The notes under the pieces were generated by a model. That model saw nothing but the letters and a program-made list of their open reading frames with translations. It was not told the origin of the DNA and did no database searches. DNA of 43,571 nt from CAZKEW01 sp964558915 (GTDB lineage: Bacteria; Acidobacteriota; Aminicenantia; Aminicenantales; UBA8522). Positions within the stretch are counted from its first letter, which is position 1. Each line of letters begins with the position of its first letter. Below, piece after piece: positions 16,453 through 24,579 of the stretch. The stretch covers positions 1 to 43,571 of the forward strand of contig CAZLFV010000011.1 of assembly GCA_964558915.1 (NCBI GenBank), given 5' to 3'. Position numbers and translations under genes: made by a program.

Positions 16453-17823
16453 TCAGGAATTCCCCAGTTTTCGAATAGCGGCCTCGAGAGACTTGCCGAC
16501 CTCTTTCTGGATCGACTGGAGGTCCTCCGGGGAATCGGCCTCGTAACGCAGGACCAGAGCCGCCTGCGTGTTGGAGGCCCGGACCAGAGCCCAGCCCTTG
16601 GGAAGGTTCACTCTCACACCGTCAATGTCGATGACCGGATACTTTTTGGCCAGCTCAGCCTTGACCTCGTCGACAATCTTGAATTTTACTTCATCGGAGG
16701 CGTAGATTCTGATCTCCGGTGTGTAGTAGGTCTTCGGAAGGTCGGCGAGCAGCTCCGACAATTTTCTATCTGAGCGGGAAAGAATCTCGGCCAGCCGCGC
16801 CGAAGAATAAATAGCGTCATCAAACCCGAAGTATCTGTCGGCAAAGAAGATGTGCCCGCTCATCTCTCCGGCCAGAAGCGCGTTTTCCTCTTTGATCTTT
16901 TTCTTGATCAGCGAGTGTCCCGTCTTCCACATGATCGGCCGTCCGCCGAGCCGGCAGATCTCCTCATAGAGCAGCTTCGAGGCCTTCACCTCAGAGATCA
17001 CGGGAGCGCCCGGGTGCTGAGGGAGGATATCGCGGGAAAACACGATCATCAGCTGGTCGCCCCAGAGCAGCTTCCCCTGGTCATCGACCACACCGATCCT
17101 GTCCCCGTCCCCGTCATAGCCGACGCCAAAATCGGGTTTAACCTCTTTGACTTTTCGAATCAGCTCCTCCATGGCTTCGGGCAGCGTGGGGTCGGGATGG
17201 TGATGGGGAAAGCGGCCGTCGGGCTTGCAGTAAAGCTCGGTCACATCACAGCCGAGCTTCTTAAAGATAGGGGCGGCGATAAATCCGGCCGTGCCGTTTC
17301 CGGCGTCCAGGATGACCTTCATTTTTCTTTGAAGCTTGATGTCTCTCAAGAGATAGGCTTCATAATCAGCAATGATATCGTAGGATGTCCTTCTCCCCTC
17401 TTTGTCGCGGATGATTTTTCTCTCTCTGAGAAGCGTATATATATCCTGGATCGTTTCCCCGTAAAGCGTTTCCTCGCCGACCATCATCTTAAACCCATTG
17501 TATTCCGGGGGATTGTGGGAGCCCGTAATCATCACCCCGGCCTCTTTCTTTTTATCGAAGACGGCAAAATAAAGTAGCGGAGTCGGAATGACGCCGAGGT
17601 CGACTACACTGCATCCGGTGGCGAGAAGCCCTTTGGTTATGGCTTCCGCATAGGCCGGCGAACTCAAGCGGGCATCTCTCCCGAGGGCCGCCTCCTTCTT
17701 GCCGTGCTGGCGGAAATATGTTCCGATTCCCTGGCCCAGGAATTCGACGAATTTCGGAGTCAAGTCTTTGTCAACAATCCCTCTGATATCATATTCCCTG
17801 AAAATTTTCGGGTTGATGTCCAC
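16453..17823 (-). CDS. manB: Phosphomannomutase/phosphoglucomutase
   Basis: This 456-aa alpha-D-phosphohexomutase interconverts the 6- and 1-phosphates of mannose (and probably glucose). The order of family motifs is IFREYDIRGIV, GRDARLSS, the phosphoserine loop VMITGSHNPPEYNG, the Mg site DGDGDRIG, the sugar-recognition loop GEMSGHIFF, and the phosphate-binding tail VRASNTQAALVLRYEA. It precedes manC in the operon and supplies mannose-1-phosphate. The symbol manB is used rather than algC or pgm because of this neighbour. Confidence 0.92.
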   Translation of the reverse strand: MDINPKIFREYDIRGIVDKDLTPKFVEFLGQGIGTYFRQHGKKEAALGRDARLSSPAYAEAITKGLLATGCSVVDLGVIPTPLLYFAVFDKKKEAGVMITGSHNPPEYNGFKMMVGEETLYGETIQDIYTLLRERKIIRDKEGRRTSYDIIADYEAYLLRDIKLQRKMKVILDAGNGTAGFIAAPIFKKLGCDVTELYCKPDGRFPHHHPDPTLPEAMEELIRKVKEVKPDFGVGYDGDGDRIGVVDDQGKLLWGDQLMIVFSRDILPQHPGAPVISEVKASKLLYEEICRLGGRPIMWKTGHSLIKKKIKEENALLAGEMSGHIFFADRYFGFDDAIYSSARLAEILSRSDRKLSELLADLPKTYYTPEIRIYASDEVKFKIVDEVKAELAKKYPVIDIDGVRVNLPKGWALVRASNTQAALVLRYEADSPEDLQSIQKEVGKSLEAAIRKLGNS

Positions 17824-17849
17824 GTTCGCCTCCCGACAAATTCGAGCGC

Positions 17850-17866
17850 CCCGGGTTCAGCCCGGG
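17850..17866. other. GC-rich hairpin between kdsC and manB
   Basis: CCCGGG (17850-17855) and CCCGGG (17861-17866) form a 6-bp stem with a 5-nt loop in the 53-nt gap, the largest gap in this part of the array. No T tract follows on the minus strand. It could modulate readthrough from the kds genes to manB. Confidence 0.4.
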
Positions 17867-17876
17867 CACGCCATTC

Positions 17877-18419
17877 TTAACTCTGGCGGTTAAACAGGTC
17901 TTTGACCTTCTCCTCGACCAACCCCCATTTCTCCTGGGATTCAAGGATAAACTCAATGAGCTCTCGAACCGCACCCCGTCCTCCGGCCTGACGGCAGACA
18001 AAATGGCAGTGTTTCTTTATGACCGGGTGGGCATCGGCCACCGCCGCAGCCAGTCCCACCGACCTGATCACTTCGAGATCCCCGACATCGTCTCCGATGT
18101 AGGCCACTTCTTCGGCTGTCAAGTGATACTTCTTGAGAATGGCCTCCAGCACCGGCTTTTTATCCAGGACGCCTTGATGGAGCTCTTCGACCCCAAGTTT
18201 CTTGGCCCTCATCTCGAGGGACTTGGAGGTTTTGCCCGTGACGATGGCGATCTTGATTCCGGCCAATTGCGCGAGCAGGATGCCCAGCCCATCTTTCACG
18301 TTGTAAGCCTTGACCTCTTCGCCGTCAGGGAGAACAAAGATCAGCCCGTCGGTCAGAGTCCCGTCCACATCCATGACGATCATTTTTACCACCGCCGCCC
18401 TCTTCTTTTCGTCGGTCAT
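17877..18419 (-). CDS. kdsC: 3-deoxy-D-manno-octulosonate 8-phosphate phosphatase
   Basis: This HAD-family hydrolase (180 aa) dephosphorylates Kdo-8-phosphate to Kdo for lipopolysaccharide. HAD motif I is MDVDGTLTDG (nucleophile Asp), motif II is IVTGKTS, motif III includes the Lys in LDKKPVLE, and motif IV is YIGDDVGDLEV. It lacks a large cap domain, as expected for the tetrameric KdsC type. Its ATG shares one base with the kdsD stop (TGATG). Confidence 0.92.
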   Translation of the reverse strand: MTDEKKRAAVVKMIVMDVDGTLTDGLIFVLPDGEEVKAYNVKDGLGILLAQLAGIKIAIVTGKTSKSLEMRAKKLGVEELHQGVLDKKPVLEAILKKYHLTAEEVAYIGDDVGDLEVIRSVGLAAAVADAHPVIKKHCHFVCRQAGGRGAVRELIEFILESQEKWGLVEEKVKDLFNRQS

Positions 18420-19390
18420 CAGAACATCTCTGTGCGCCAGAGGTCATGGAGGTGGATAATCCCCTCCACTTTTCCCTGTTTATCCTTGATTACTATGGAG
18501 GTGATCTTTTTATCTTCCATTATGTTCAGAGCCTCGGTCGCGAGTCCGTCTCCATTGATAGTGATAGGATTGGCCGACATACAATCACGAGCTGTCCTCT
18601 CGAAGATGTTCTCTTTGTGTTTTCTGATCATCCTCCTGAGGTCTCCGTCGGTGATAACCCCATGGAGGGTCATTTCCTCATCGACGACGCAGGTCATGCC
18701 TAGCTTCTTGTTCGTCATTTCCTCGATGACCTGAATCATCGGCGTATCCAAGAGCACGCAGGGAATCTCATCCCCGGTGTGCATGAGCATCTCCACTTTG
18801 ACGAGCTTCTTGCCGAGCTGGCCCTTGGGATGGAAGAACGCATACTCTTCCTCGCCGAACCTTTTCTTTTTCATCAGGGCAATGGCGAGCGCATCCCCCA
18901 AAGCCAGAGCGGCTGTGGAGCTGGCCGTGGGAACCATGTCTTTGGGGCCAGCCTCTCGTTCGACCTTGGCGTCAAGGACGATATCGCTATATTTCGCAAT
19001 CCTCGACTTCTTGTTCCCCGTGATAGTGATAAGCTTCACCCCGATCCGCTTGATGAAGTCGAGCAGGTCTGAGATTTCTTTGGTTTCCCCGCTGTAGGAA
19101 ATGGCCAGGATCACGTCGTCTTTAAGGATCATCCCTAGGTCGCCGTGGCCCGCTTCAGCGGGATGAATGAACAGAGCGGGAGTTCCGCAGCTCGCCAGCG
19201 TGGCTGCGATTTTCCGGCCGATGATGCCGGATTTTCCCATACCAGTGACGATGACGCGCGATTTTATTTTCGAAAGAAGGTCGACCGCCCGGGCAAAATG
19301 CTCATCCAATCGGGGGACGAGAGAGGCCACCGCCTTGGCCTCGATCTCCAGGACCTCCTTTCCTGTTTGGATGATATCGTTCTTTTTCAT
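18419..19390 (-). CDS. kdsD: D-arabinose-5-phosphate isomerase (KdsD/KpsF family)
   Basis: This enzyme converts ribulose-5-phosphate to arabinose-5-phosphate, the first committed precursor of Kdo. The 323-aa protein has an N-terminal SIS domain (about 35-170, VTGMGKSGIIGRKIAATLAS, HPAEAGHGDLGM) and two C-terminal CBS domains (about 200-323, ending near VEGIIHLHDLWR). It is located between kdsA and kdsC and completes the Kdo set kdsA, B, C and D in one operon. Confidence 0.93.
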   Translation of the reverse strand: MKKNDIIQTGKEVLEIEAKAVASLVPRLDEHFARAVDLLSKIKSRVIVTGMGKSGIIGRKIAATLASCGTPALFIHPAEAGHGDLGMILKDDVILAISYSGETKEISDLLDFIKRIGVKLITITGNKKSRIAKYSDIVLDAKVEREAGPKDMVPTASSTAALALGDALAIALMKKKRFGEEEYAFFHPKGQLGKKLVKVEMLMHTGDEIPCVLLDTPMIQVIEEMTNKKLGMTCVVDEEMTLHGVITDGDLRRMIRKHKENIFERTARDCMSANPITINGDGLATEALNIMEDKKITSIVIKDKQGKVEGIIHLHDLWRTEMF

Positions 19391-19406
19391 GGTACGGAGT
19401 TCCTCA

Positions 19407-20258
19407 TCAGAAATCCTCTTGCGCCAGGGATCTCTTGATCCTCAAGGCCAGGCGCAAAATTCCTTCTAATTTATTTATTATCAATGAATTAGCTCCATCG
19501 GAAAGGGCCTTGGCGGGATTATCATGAACCTCCAGGAAAAGCCCGTCAGCCCCGACAGCCGCGCCCGCCCTGACCATGCAAGGGATGAAATCCGCCTCTC
19601 CCCCGGACACTCCTCCCCTGCCTCCCGGCTTCTGAACGAGGTGCGAGGCGTCAACGACGACCGGAAATCCCCACTCTTTCATGACGGGGATGGAGCGGAC
19701 ATCAAAGACTAGGTTATTATACCCAAAGAACGTGCCCCGCTCCGTCAGGATGAGGCGTTCGTTCCCTTGACTTAGGGCTTTTTCGACGGCGTTCCCCATC
19801 TCCTGAGGAGAAAGGAACTGGCCCTTTTTGAGGTTGATCGCTTTCTGCGTCCGTGCGGCCTCGAGAATTAAGTCTGTCTGACGGCAGAGAAATGCCGGAA
19901 TCTGGATGACGTCCAAAACCTCGGCGGCTTTTTCCACTTGTGCAACCTCGTGGACATCGGAGAGCACTGGGACATGGAGCTCCGTTTTAACCTGCTTCAG
20001 AATCTCCAACCCTCTCTCGAGCCCGGGCCCGCGAAACGATCCGAGCGAGGACCGGTTGGCCTTGTCATAGGACGCCTTAAAAATAAACGGAACCCGGACC
20101 GCGGCGCAAATCCTTTTAATTTCCCGGCCTAAAAAAAGTGCGTGCCCTTCGCTTTCGATGACACAGGGCCCGGCAATCAGGAACAGCGGCTTCGTCCCCC
20201 CGACCGAAACCCCTTTACTTATCTTTACGCTTTTTGCTTTTTTTGAGGCGATGGTCAT
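19407..20258 (-). CDS. kdsA: 2-dehydro-3-deoxyphosphooctonate aldolase (Kdo-8-phosphate synthase)
   Basis: This enzyme condenses arabinose-5-phosphate with phosphoenolpyruvate to Kdo-8-phosphate. The 283-aa protein shows FLIAGPCVIES, FKASYDKANRSS, the SDVHEV strand, RGTFFGYNNLVFD and ALSDGANSL. The Cys in AGPC is where metal-independent enzymes have Asn, so this should be the metal-dependent class. The ATG at 20258 with GGAG upstream matches the family N-terminus; it lies 44 nt inside the 3' end of pyrG in another frame. A longer frame to 20537 is a shadow of pyrG. Confidence 0.93.
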   Translation of the reverse strand: MTIASKKAKSVKISKGVSVGGTKPLFLIAGPCVIESEGHALFLGREIKRICAAVRVPFIFKASYDKANRSSLGSFRGPGLERGLEILKQVKTELHVPVLSDVHEVAQVEKAAEVLDVIQIPAFLCRQTDLILEAARTQKAINLKKGQFLSPQEMGNAVEKALSQGNERLILTERGTFFGYNNLVFDVRSIPVMKEWGFPVVVDASHLVQKPGGRGGVSGGEADFIPCMVRAGAAVGADGLFLEVHDNPAKALSDGANSLIINKLEGILRLALRIKRSLAQEDF

Positions 20259-21837
20259 AGCTTGCTCCAATAAACGCTTTAAACAACGGATGAGGCCGGA
20301 GCGGCTTGGACTTGAACTCCGGATGGAACTGGCAGCCCACGAACCAGGGATGGCCTTTAATCTCGATGACCTCGACCAGCTTGTGTTCGCGGTTCCGGCC
20401 GGCGAAGAACAACCCCGCTTGGGCCAGACGGTCTTCGTAGGCCGGGTTGAATTCATAGCGGTGGCGATGCCGCTCTTTAATATTAGTTTTCCGATAGGCT
20501 TCATAGGAATAGGAGTCTTTTTCGAGATGACAGCCATACTCCCCCAGCCTCATCGTCCCGCCGAGGTCGTGGTCGGGCTGGAGCTCTCTCCAGAGAAAGA
20601 AGATTTTATGAGGCGTTTGAGGATTGAATTCGGCGCTGTTGGCTCCTCCGAGGCCGGCCACATGCCGGGCAAATTCGATGGCGGCGCACTGCATTCCCAA
20701 ACAAATGCCAAAATAGGGTATCTTTTTTTCTCGGGCGTAGCGGACAGCGCGAATTTTGCCCTCGATTCCGCGGATTCCGAAACCCCCGGGCACAAGGATG
20801 CCATCCTTGTCCCCCAAGGCATCAGCGAGTTGGCCCTTTTCCAGGTCCTCGGCCTCAATCCAGGAGATATTCACCTTGACCCCGTGGGCCACGCCTCCAT
20901 GGACAAGGGCCTGTTTCAGACTCATGTACGAATCCTGGAGGCCGGCATATTTCCCAACTAAGGCGATGTCCACCTGGTCACGCAGGCTGGCCATCCGATT
21001 GACCATGGCGCGCCACGGCCCCAGGTGTCTCTCCTTAACCGGCAGGTTGAGCTTCTTGAGGATGTATCTATCCAGCCCTTCGGCGGCAAAGATCAAAGGA
21101 ATTTCGTAAATATTGGTCACATCTTTAGCCGTGATCACAGCCTCAAGAGGAACGTTGGTGAAAAGCGCGATCTTGGCCTTGATATCAGGCGTGAGAAACC
21201 GGTCGGTCCGGCAGAGCAAGATGTCCGGCTGGATTCCGATTGCCCGGAGTTCCTTAACGCTGTGTTGAGTTGGCTTGGTCTTCAATTCTCCTGAAGTGCC
21301 GATGTAGGGAACTAGGGTCAGATGGACAAAAAGCGTGTTCTCTCCTCCCAGGTTCAACCGCATCTGGCGAGTGGCCTCAAGGAAAGGAAGGCTCTCGATA
21401 TCTCCGACTGTGCCTCCGATTTCCACGATGACGATGTCATTTTCGTCCGAAACCGCGGCGAACGCCCGCTTGATCTCGTCGGTGACGTGGGGAATGACTT
21501 GGACGGTCTTGCCTAAGAATTCTCCTTTCCGCTCCTTCCGGATAATGTTCTCGTATATTTTGCCAGCCGTCCAGTTATGAGCCTTGCTCGTACGAGTCGA
21601 GGTGAACCGTTCATAGTGCCCGAGGTCGAGGTCCGTTTCAGCGCCGTCATCCGTGACATATACTTCGCCATGCTGGAAAGGGCTCATCGTCCCCGGGTCA
21701 ACGTTCAGATAGGGGTCAAATTTTTGAAGCGTGATTTTGTAGCCGTGGCTTTCCAGAAGACCGCCAATCGACGCCGCGGCGATTCCCTTCCCCAGCGCTG
21801 AAAGCACTCCTCCCGTCACAAATATATACTTTGTCAT
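20215..21837 (-). CDS. pyrG: CTP synthase
   Basis: This enzyme makes CTP from UTP, ATP and glutamine. The 540-aa protein has the N-terminal synthetase domain (about 1-270; FVTGGVLSALGKGI, SPFQHGEVYVTDDGAE) and a C-terminal class I glutamine amidotransferase domain with nucleophile Cys in GICLGMQ and a late His/Glu pair in GCQFHPEF. The C-terminus is Lys-rich (KKSKKRKDK) and its codons overlap the start of kdsA. The gene starts in a 4-nt overlap with kdsB, whose enzyme consumes CTP, so the order links supply and use. Confidence 0.97.
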   Translation of the reverse strand: MTKYIFVTGGVLSALGKGIAAASIGGLLESHGYKITLQKFDPYLNVDPGTMSPFQHGEVYVTDDGAETDLDLGHYERFTSTRTSKAHNWTAGKIYENIIRKERKGEFLGKTVQVIPHVTDEIKRAFAAVSDENDIVIVEIGGTVGDIESLPFLEATRQMRLNLGGENTLFVHLTLVPYIGTSGELKTKPTQHSVKELRAIGIQPDILLCRTDRFLTPDIKAKIALFTNVPLEAVITAKDVTNIYEIPLIFAAEGLDRYILKKLNLPVKERHLGPWRAMVNRMASLRDQVDIALVGKYAGLQDSYMSLKQALVHGGVAHGVKVNISWIEAEDLEKGQLADALGDKDGILVPGGFGIRGIEGKIRAVRYAREKKIPYFGICLGMQCAAIEFARHVAGLGGANSAEFNPQTPHKIFFLWRELQPDHDLGGTMRLGEYGCHLEKDSYSYEAYRKTNIKERHRHRYEFNPAYEDRLAQAGLFFAGRNREHKLVEVIEIKGHPWFVGCQFHPEFKSKPLRPHPLFKAFIGASYDHRLKKSKKRKDK

Positions 21838-22556
21838 TCTTTTCTTTTTTTCAGGATGTCTTCAACCCTGATTATATCCGCAGGTACATCGACACTCAAG
21901 GTCGGAGATCGGATTTCCAGCATCTTTATTTTGTAGCCGTTCTCCAAGGCCCTGAGCTGTTCCAGCTTCTCTGCGAGCTCGAGCCGCGTGGGTTTCATCC
22001 GGGCAAATTCGAGCAGGAATTCCCTCTGATAACCATAGATCCCGATGTGCTGGTAAAAAAAATCAGAAGCCTGGTAGGGGAGGGGTGAGCGGGAAAAACA
22101 GAGCGCATATCCATGTTTATCCATCACGACTTTCACGATATGTTCCTGATGAATAAGGCCCACGTCTCGGACTTTGGCCATCAAGGACACCATCGGGGCC
22201 GCGCTTGTTCGAAGGACTTTGACCAGATGATCAATCATCTCGCCTGTAACAAGAGGCTCATCCCCTTGAACGTTGATAATAAAGGAAATATCCATGTTCT
22301 GAGCCACTTCGGCCGCCCGTTCCGTTCCAGAACGGTGGGAGGCAGACGTCATTACCGCCTCGGCTCCAAACCCTAAAGCCGTGCGCAAAATTCGCTCATC
22401 ATCCGTGGCAATTATGACCCGATCTATGAGCTTAGCCTGCCGGACTCCCTCATAAACTCTCTGGATCATCGGCTTCCCGAGGATTATAGCCATGGGTTTT
22501 CCAGGGAAGCGTTCGGACTTGTACCGGGCGGGGATTACGGCCGAGGCGATTTTCAA
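21834..22556 (-). CDS. kdsB: 3-deoxy-manno-octulosonate cytidylyltransferase
   Basis: This enzyme activates Kdo with CTP to CMP-Kdo for lipid A-core assembly. The 240-aa protein opens with AVIPARYKSERFPGKP, the nucleotide-binding signature. INVQGDEPL supplies a metal ligand, HIGIYGYQREFL follows, and TRLELAEKLEQLRALENG matches the conserved C-terminal helix. Its start overlaps the bactofilin stop by 4 nt and its stop overlaps the pyrG start by 4 nt. Confidence 0.95.
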   Translation of the reverse strand: MKIASAVIPARYKSERFPGKPMAIILGKPMIQRVYEGVRQAKLIDRVIIATDDERILRTALGFGAEAVMTSASHRSGTERAAEVAQNMDISFIINVQGDEPLVTGEMIDHLVKVLRTSAAPMVSLMAKVRDVGLIHQEHIVKVVMDKHGYALCFSRSPLPYQASDFFYQHIGIYGYQREFLLEFARMKPTRLELAEKLEQLRALENGYKIKMLEIRSPTLSVDVPADIIRVEDILKKRKE

Positions 22557-22951
22557 GCGGAATCCCCTTCTTTATTTTTCTTCTCGGCCAGATTCAAAGC
22601 GGCCTGTTCGCCAGCCTGACAATTGGCCTCAAGATAAGCCCCTTCCTGGACGGCCAGCTTTGGAGTTATGATCGTTCCGATAACCCGACCGGTGTTGTGG
22701 ACCTCGACTTTGTCGGTAGCCCGGATGGCCCCCTTGACTTCTCCGCTAATAACAATATACCCGATTTTTATGTCAGCCTCGACCTTCCCCTGCTCACCGA
22801 TGATAAGCATCGAATTGGAGTTAACTGTCCCCTTGAAATAACCGTCTATGCGGAATGACCCTTTAAAGCTGAGGTCTCCCTTGAACTCAGTGTCTTTGTC
22901 AAAGAAACCCGTTATTTTGTTGTCTTCATAGTCCTTTTTTTTGTCTTTCAT
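22553..22951 (-). CDS. Bactofilin family cytoskeletal protein
   Basis: This 132-aa protein has the bactofilin (DUF583) beta-helix core, about residues 15-110. Successive short turns are seen, such as FKGSFRIDGYFKG, VNSNSMLIIGEQGKVEADI, and IVISGEVKGAI. N- and C-terminal tails are charged and probably unstructured. Bactofilins polymerise without nucleotide and scaffold envelope or chromosome proteins. The gene overlaps parB by 4 nt on one side and kdsB by 4 nt on the other. In Myxococcus, bactofilins position the ParABS machinery; the coupling here suggests a similar link, but that is inference. Confidence 0.85.
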   Translation of the reverse strand: MKDKKKDYEDNKITGFFDKDTEFKGDLSFKGSFRIDGYFKGTVNSNSMLIIGEQGKVEADIKIGYIVISGEVKGAIRATDKVEVHNTGRVIGTIITPKLAVQEGAYLEANCQAGEQAALNLAEKKNKEGDSA

Positions 22952-23802
22952 GACCTTGCTCCCTTTTTGATTTTCTCATGAATCCTGTTAAGGTCATCCA
23001 GGGAAAAATAATAGATTCTAATGCTCCCCTTTTTCCGGGTCCCTCGGATAGTCACTTTGGTTCCCAGCAGCTTGACCAGTTCGTCTTCCACAGCATGAAG
23101 GTCCGGGTCAGCTCTTTTTTCGGCCGAAGCTTGACCGGGCTTCGTTTTAGCCCGGGAGATTATTCGTTCGACATCCCTGACACTCAAATTCCTTCGCACG
23201 ATTTCCTGGGCAAGCGATATTTGCAACTCCGGCTTTTCAACGGATACAAGCGCCCGCGCATGCCCCATAGAAATTTTGCCCTGAGCAAGATATTCCTGCA
23301 CCACACGAGGGAGCATGAGAAGCCGTAAATAATTTGTGACTGATGACCTGTCCATGCCGACGCGCTCCGCGATATCTTGCTGATTATAATTGAGTTCCTC
23401 GATCAATTTCTTAAACACCATCGCCACTTCTAATGGATTCAAATCCTCTCTGTGAAGGTTTTCGATCAAGGAAATTTCAAGTTGACGTTCGGCCGGAATG
23501 GACCGGATAAGAACCGGTATTTTTTTCAGCCCGGCCTTTTGGGCCGCGCGCCATCTTCTTTCTCCAACAACTATCTTATAGCTTTCGCCGTCCGGAACGA
23601 CCATGATTGGTTGAATGACTCCGGATTCTCTGATGGACTTGGCCAGGCTTTCGATCGATGTCGAGTCAAATTTAAGCCTTGGCTGGAGGGGATTCGGAAA
23701 AACGTCTTCAAGGTCGACTTCGGCATAGCGTTCATCTTTGAGGATCCCGTAGTCGTCTGGCAAAAACACTCCTAAACCCTTTCCCAATGCCTTTTTAGTC
23801 AT
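22948..23802 (-). CDS. parB: Chromosome partitioning protein ParB
   Basis: This 284-aa ParB/Noc-type CTP-dependent clamp loads at parS sites and spreads along DNA. The N-terminal ParB domain has the VFPNPLQPR opening, the GERRWRAAQKAGL CTP-binding box and ENLHREDLNPLE. A helix-turn-helix lies around YNQQDIAERVGMDRSSVTNYL, and a C-terminal dimerisation part ends near residue 284. It overlaps parA and the bactofilin gene by 4 nt each. A parS-like site lies immediately upstream of parA. Confidence 0.95.
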   Translation of the reverse strand: MTKKALGKGLGVFLPDDYGILKDERYAEVDLEDVFPNPLQPRLKFDSTSIESLAKSIRESGVIQPIMVVPDGESYKIVVGERRWRAAQKAGLKKIPVLIRSIPAERQLEISLIENLHREDLNPLEVAMVFKKLIEELNYNQQDIAERVGMDRSSVTNYLRLLMLPRVVQEYLAQGKISMGHARALVSVEKPELQISLAQEIVRRNLSVRDVERIISRAKTKPGQASAEKRADPDLHAVEDELVKLLGTKVTIRGTRKKGSIRIYYFSLDDLNRIHEKIKKGARS

Positions 23803-24554
23803 TTTGAAAGCATCTCCTGAGCCAGATTCATATAGGCCTCTGCGCCCCTGGACTTTATATCATAAAGGATAATCGGTTTTCCAAAACTAGGAGCCTCGGC
23901 CAGCCTAACGCTCCTCGGAATAACAATATCAAAAACCACAGCCTTAAGGGACCTTCGAATCTCTTCGGCCACCTGCTTGGAAAGATTGGTGCGCTCATCA
24001 TACATTGTTAGGACAATTCCTTCTATGGAGAGAGCCGGGTTAAGATAGGTCCGGACTTCATCAAAAGCTCTCAATAGGTCTGGAATCCCCTCCATGCATA
24101 AGAATTCGCACTGAATGGGGATAAGAACAGAATCCGCGCTTGTCAGAGCATTTACTGTCAGTAACCCGAGCGAAGGCGGGCAGTCAATGAATATAAAATG
24201 GAAGTTTCTTTTGATTTTATCAATAGCTTCCCGGAGTACTTTTTCCCGGCCTGCCCTGGAGAACAGCTCAACTTCAGCTCCTGCCAACTCAGGTGAACAG
24301 GGACATATATAAAAATTATCCATGCCGGCTCCCCGGACGAAGTCCATCAAGTTCTGTCCGTTCATCAAGGGATTATATATTCCCTTGCCGAGCTCCTTGG
24401 TTTTTCCAAGGCTGACTGTGGCCATGCCTTGGGGGTCAAGGTCGATGATCAAGACTCGATTGTTTTTTAGCGCGAACGCAGCAGCCAGGTTGACCGCGGT
24501 AGTTGTCTTTCCCACTCCGCCCTTTTGATTGGCGACAGCAATTATTTTTCCCAT
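23799..24554 (-). CDS. parA: Chromosome partitioning ATPase ParA (Soj)
   Basis: This 251-aa Walker-type ATPase drives chromosome origin segregation with ParB. It has the deviant Walker A motif QKGGVGKTTTAVNLA at about residues 9-23, a Walker A' region LIIDLDPQG, and Walker B FIDCPPSLG. The protein lacks a long N-terminal DNA-binding extension, as in chromosomal Soj types. The ATG at 24554 is 10 nt downstream of a parS site, so ParB bound there could block initiation. Confidence 0.95.
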   Translation of the reverse strand: MGKIIAVANQKGGVGKTTTAVNLAAAFALKNNRVLIIDLDPQGMATVSLGKTKELGKGIYNPLMNGQNLMDFVRGAGMDNFYICPCSPELAGAEVELFSRAGREKVLREAIDKIKRNFHFIFIDCPPSLGLLTVNALTSADSVLIPIQCEFLCMEGIPDLLRAFDEVRTYLNPALSIEGIVLTMYDERTNLSKQVAEEIRRSLKAVVFDIVIPRSVRLAEAPSFGKPIILYDIKSRGAEAYMNLAQEMLSK

Positions 24555-24563
24555 GGCTTCTAA

Positions 24564-24579
24564 TGTTTCACGTGGAACA
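24564..24579. promoter_or_regulatory. parS centromere site
   Basis: TGTTTCACGTGGAACA differs at one base from the consensus TGTTTCACGTGAAACA and keeps the CACGTG core. It overlaps the mnmG stop codon and lies just before parA. ParB (23802-22948) is the expected ligand. In most bacteria such sites cluster near the replication origin. Confidence 0.85.

Noticed and set aside
23117..23160. Inverted repeat in parB (CCGGGCT...AGCCCGG)
   Set aside because: It lies inside well-conserved reading frame and is short; chance GC-rich pairing is likely.
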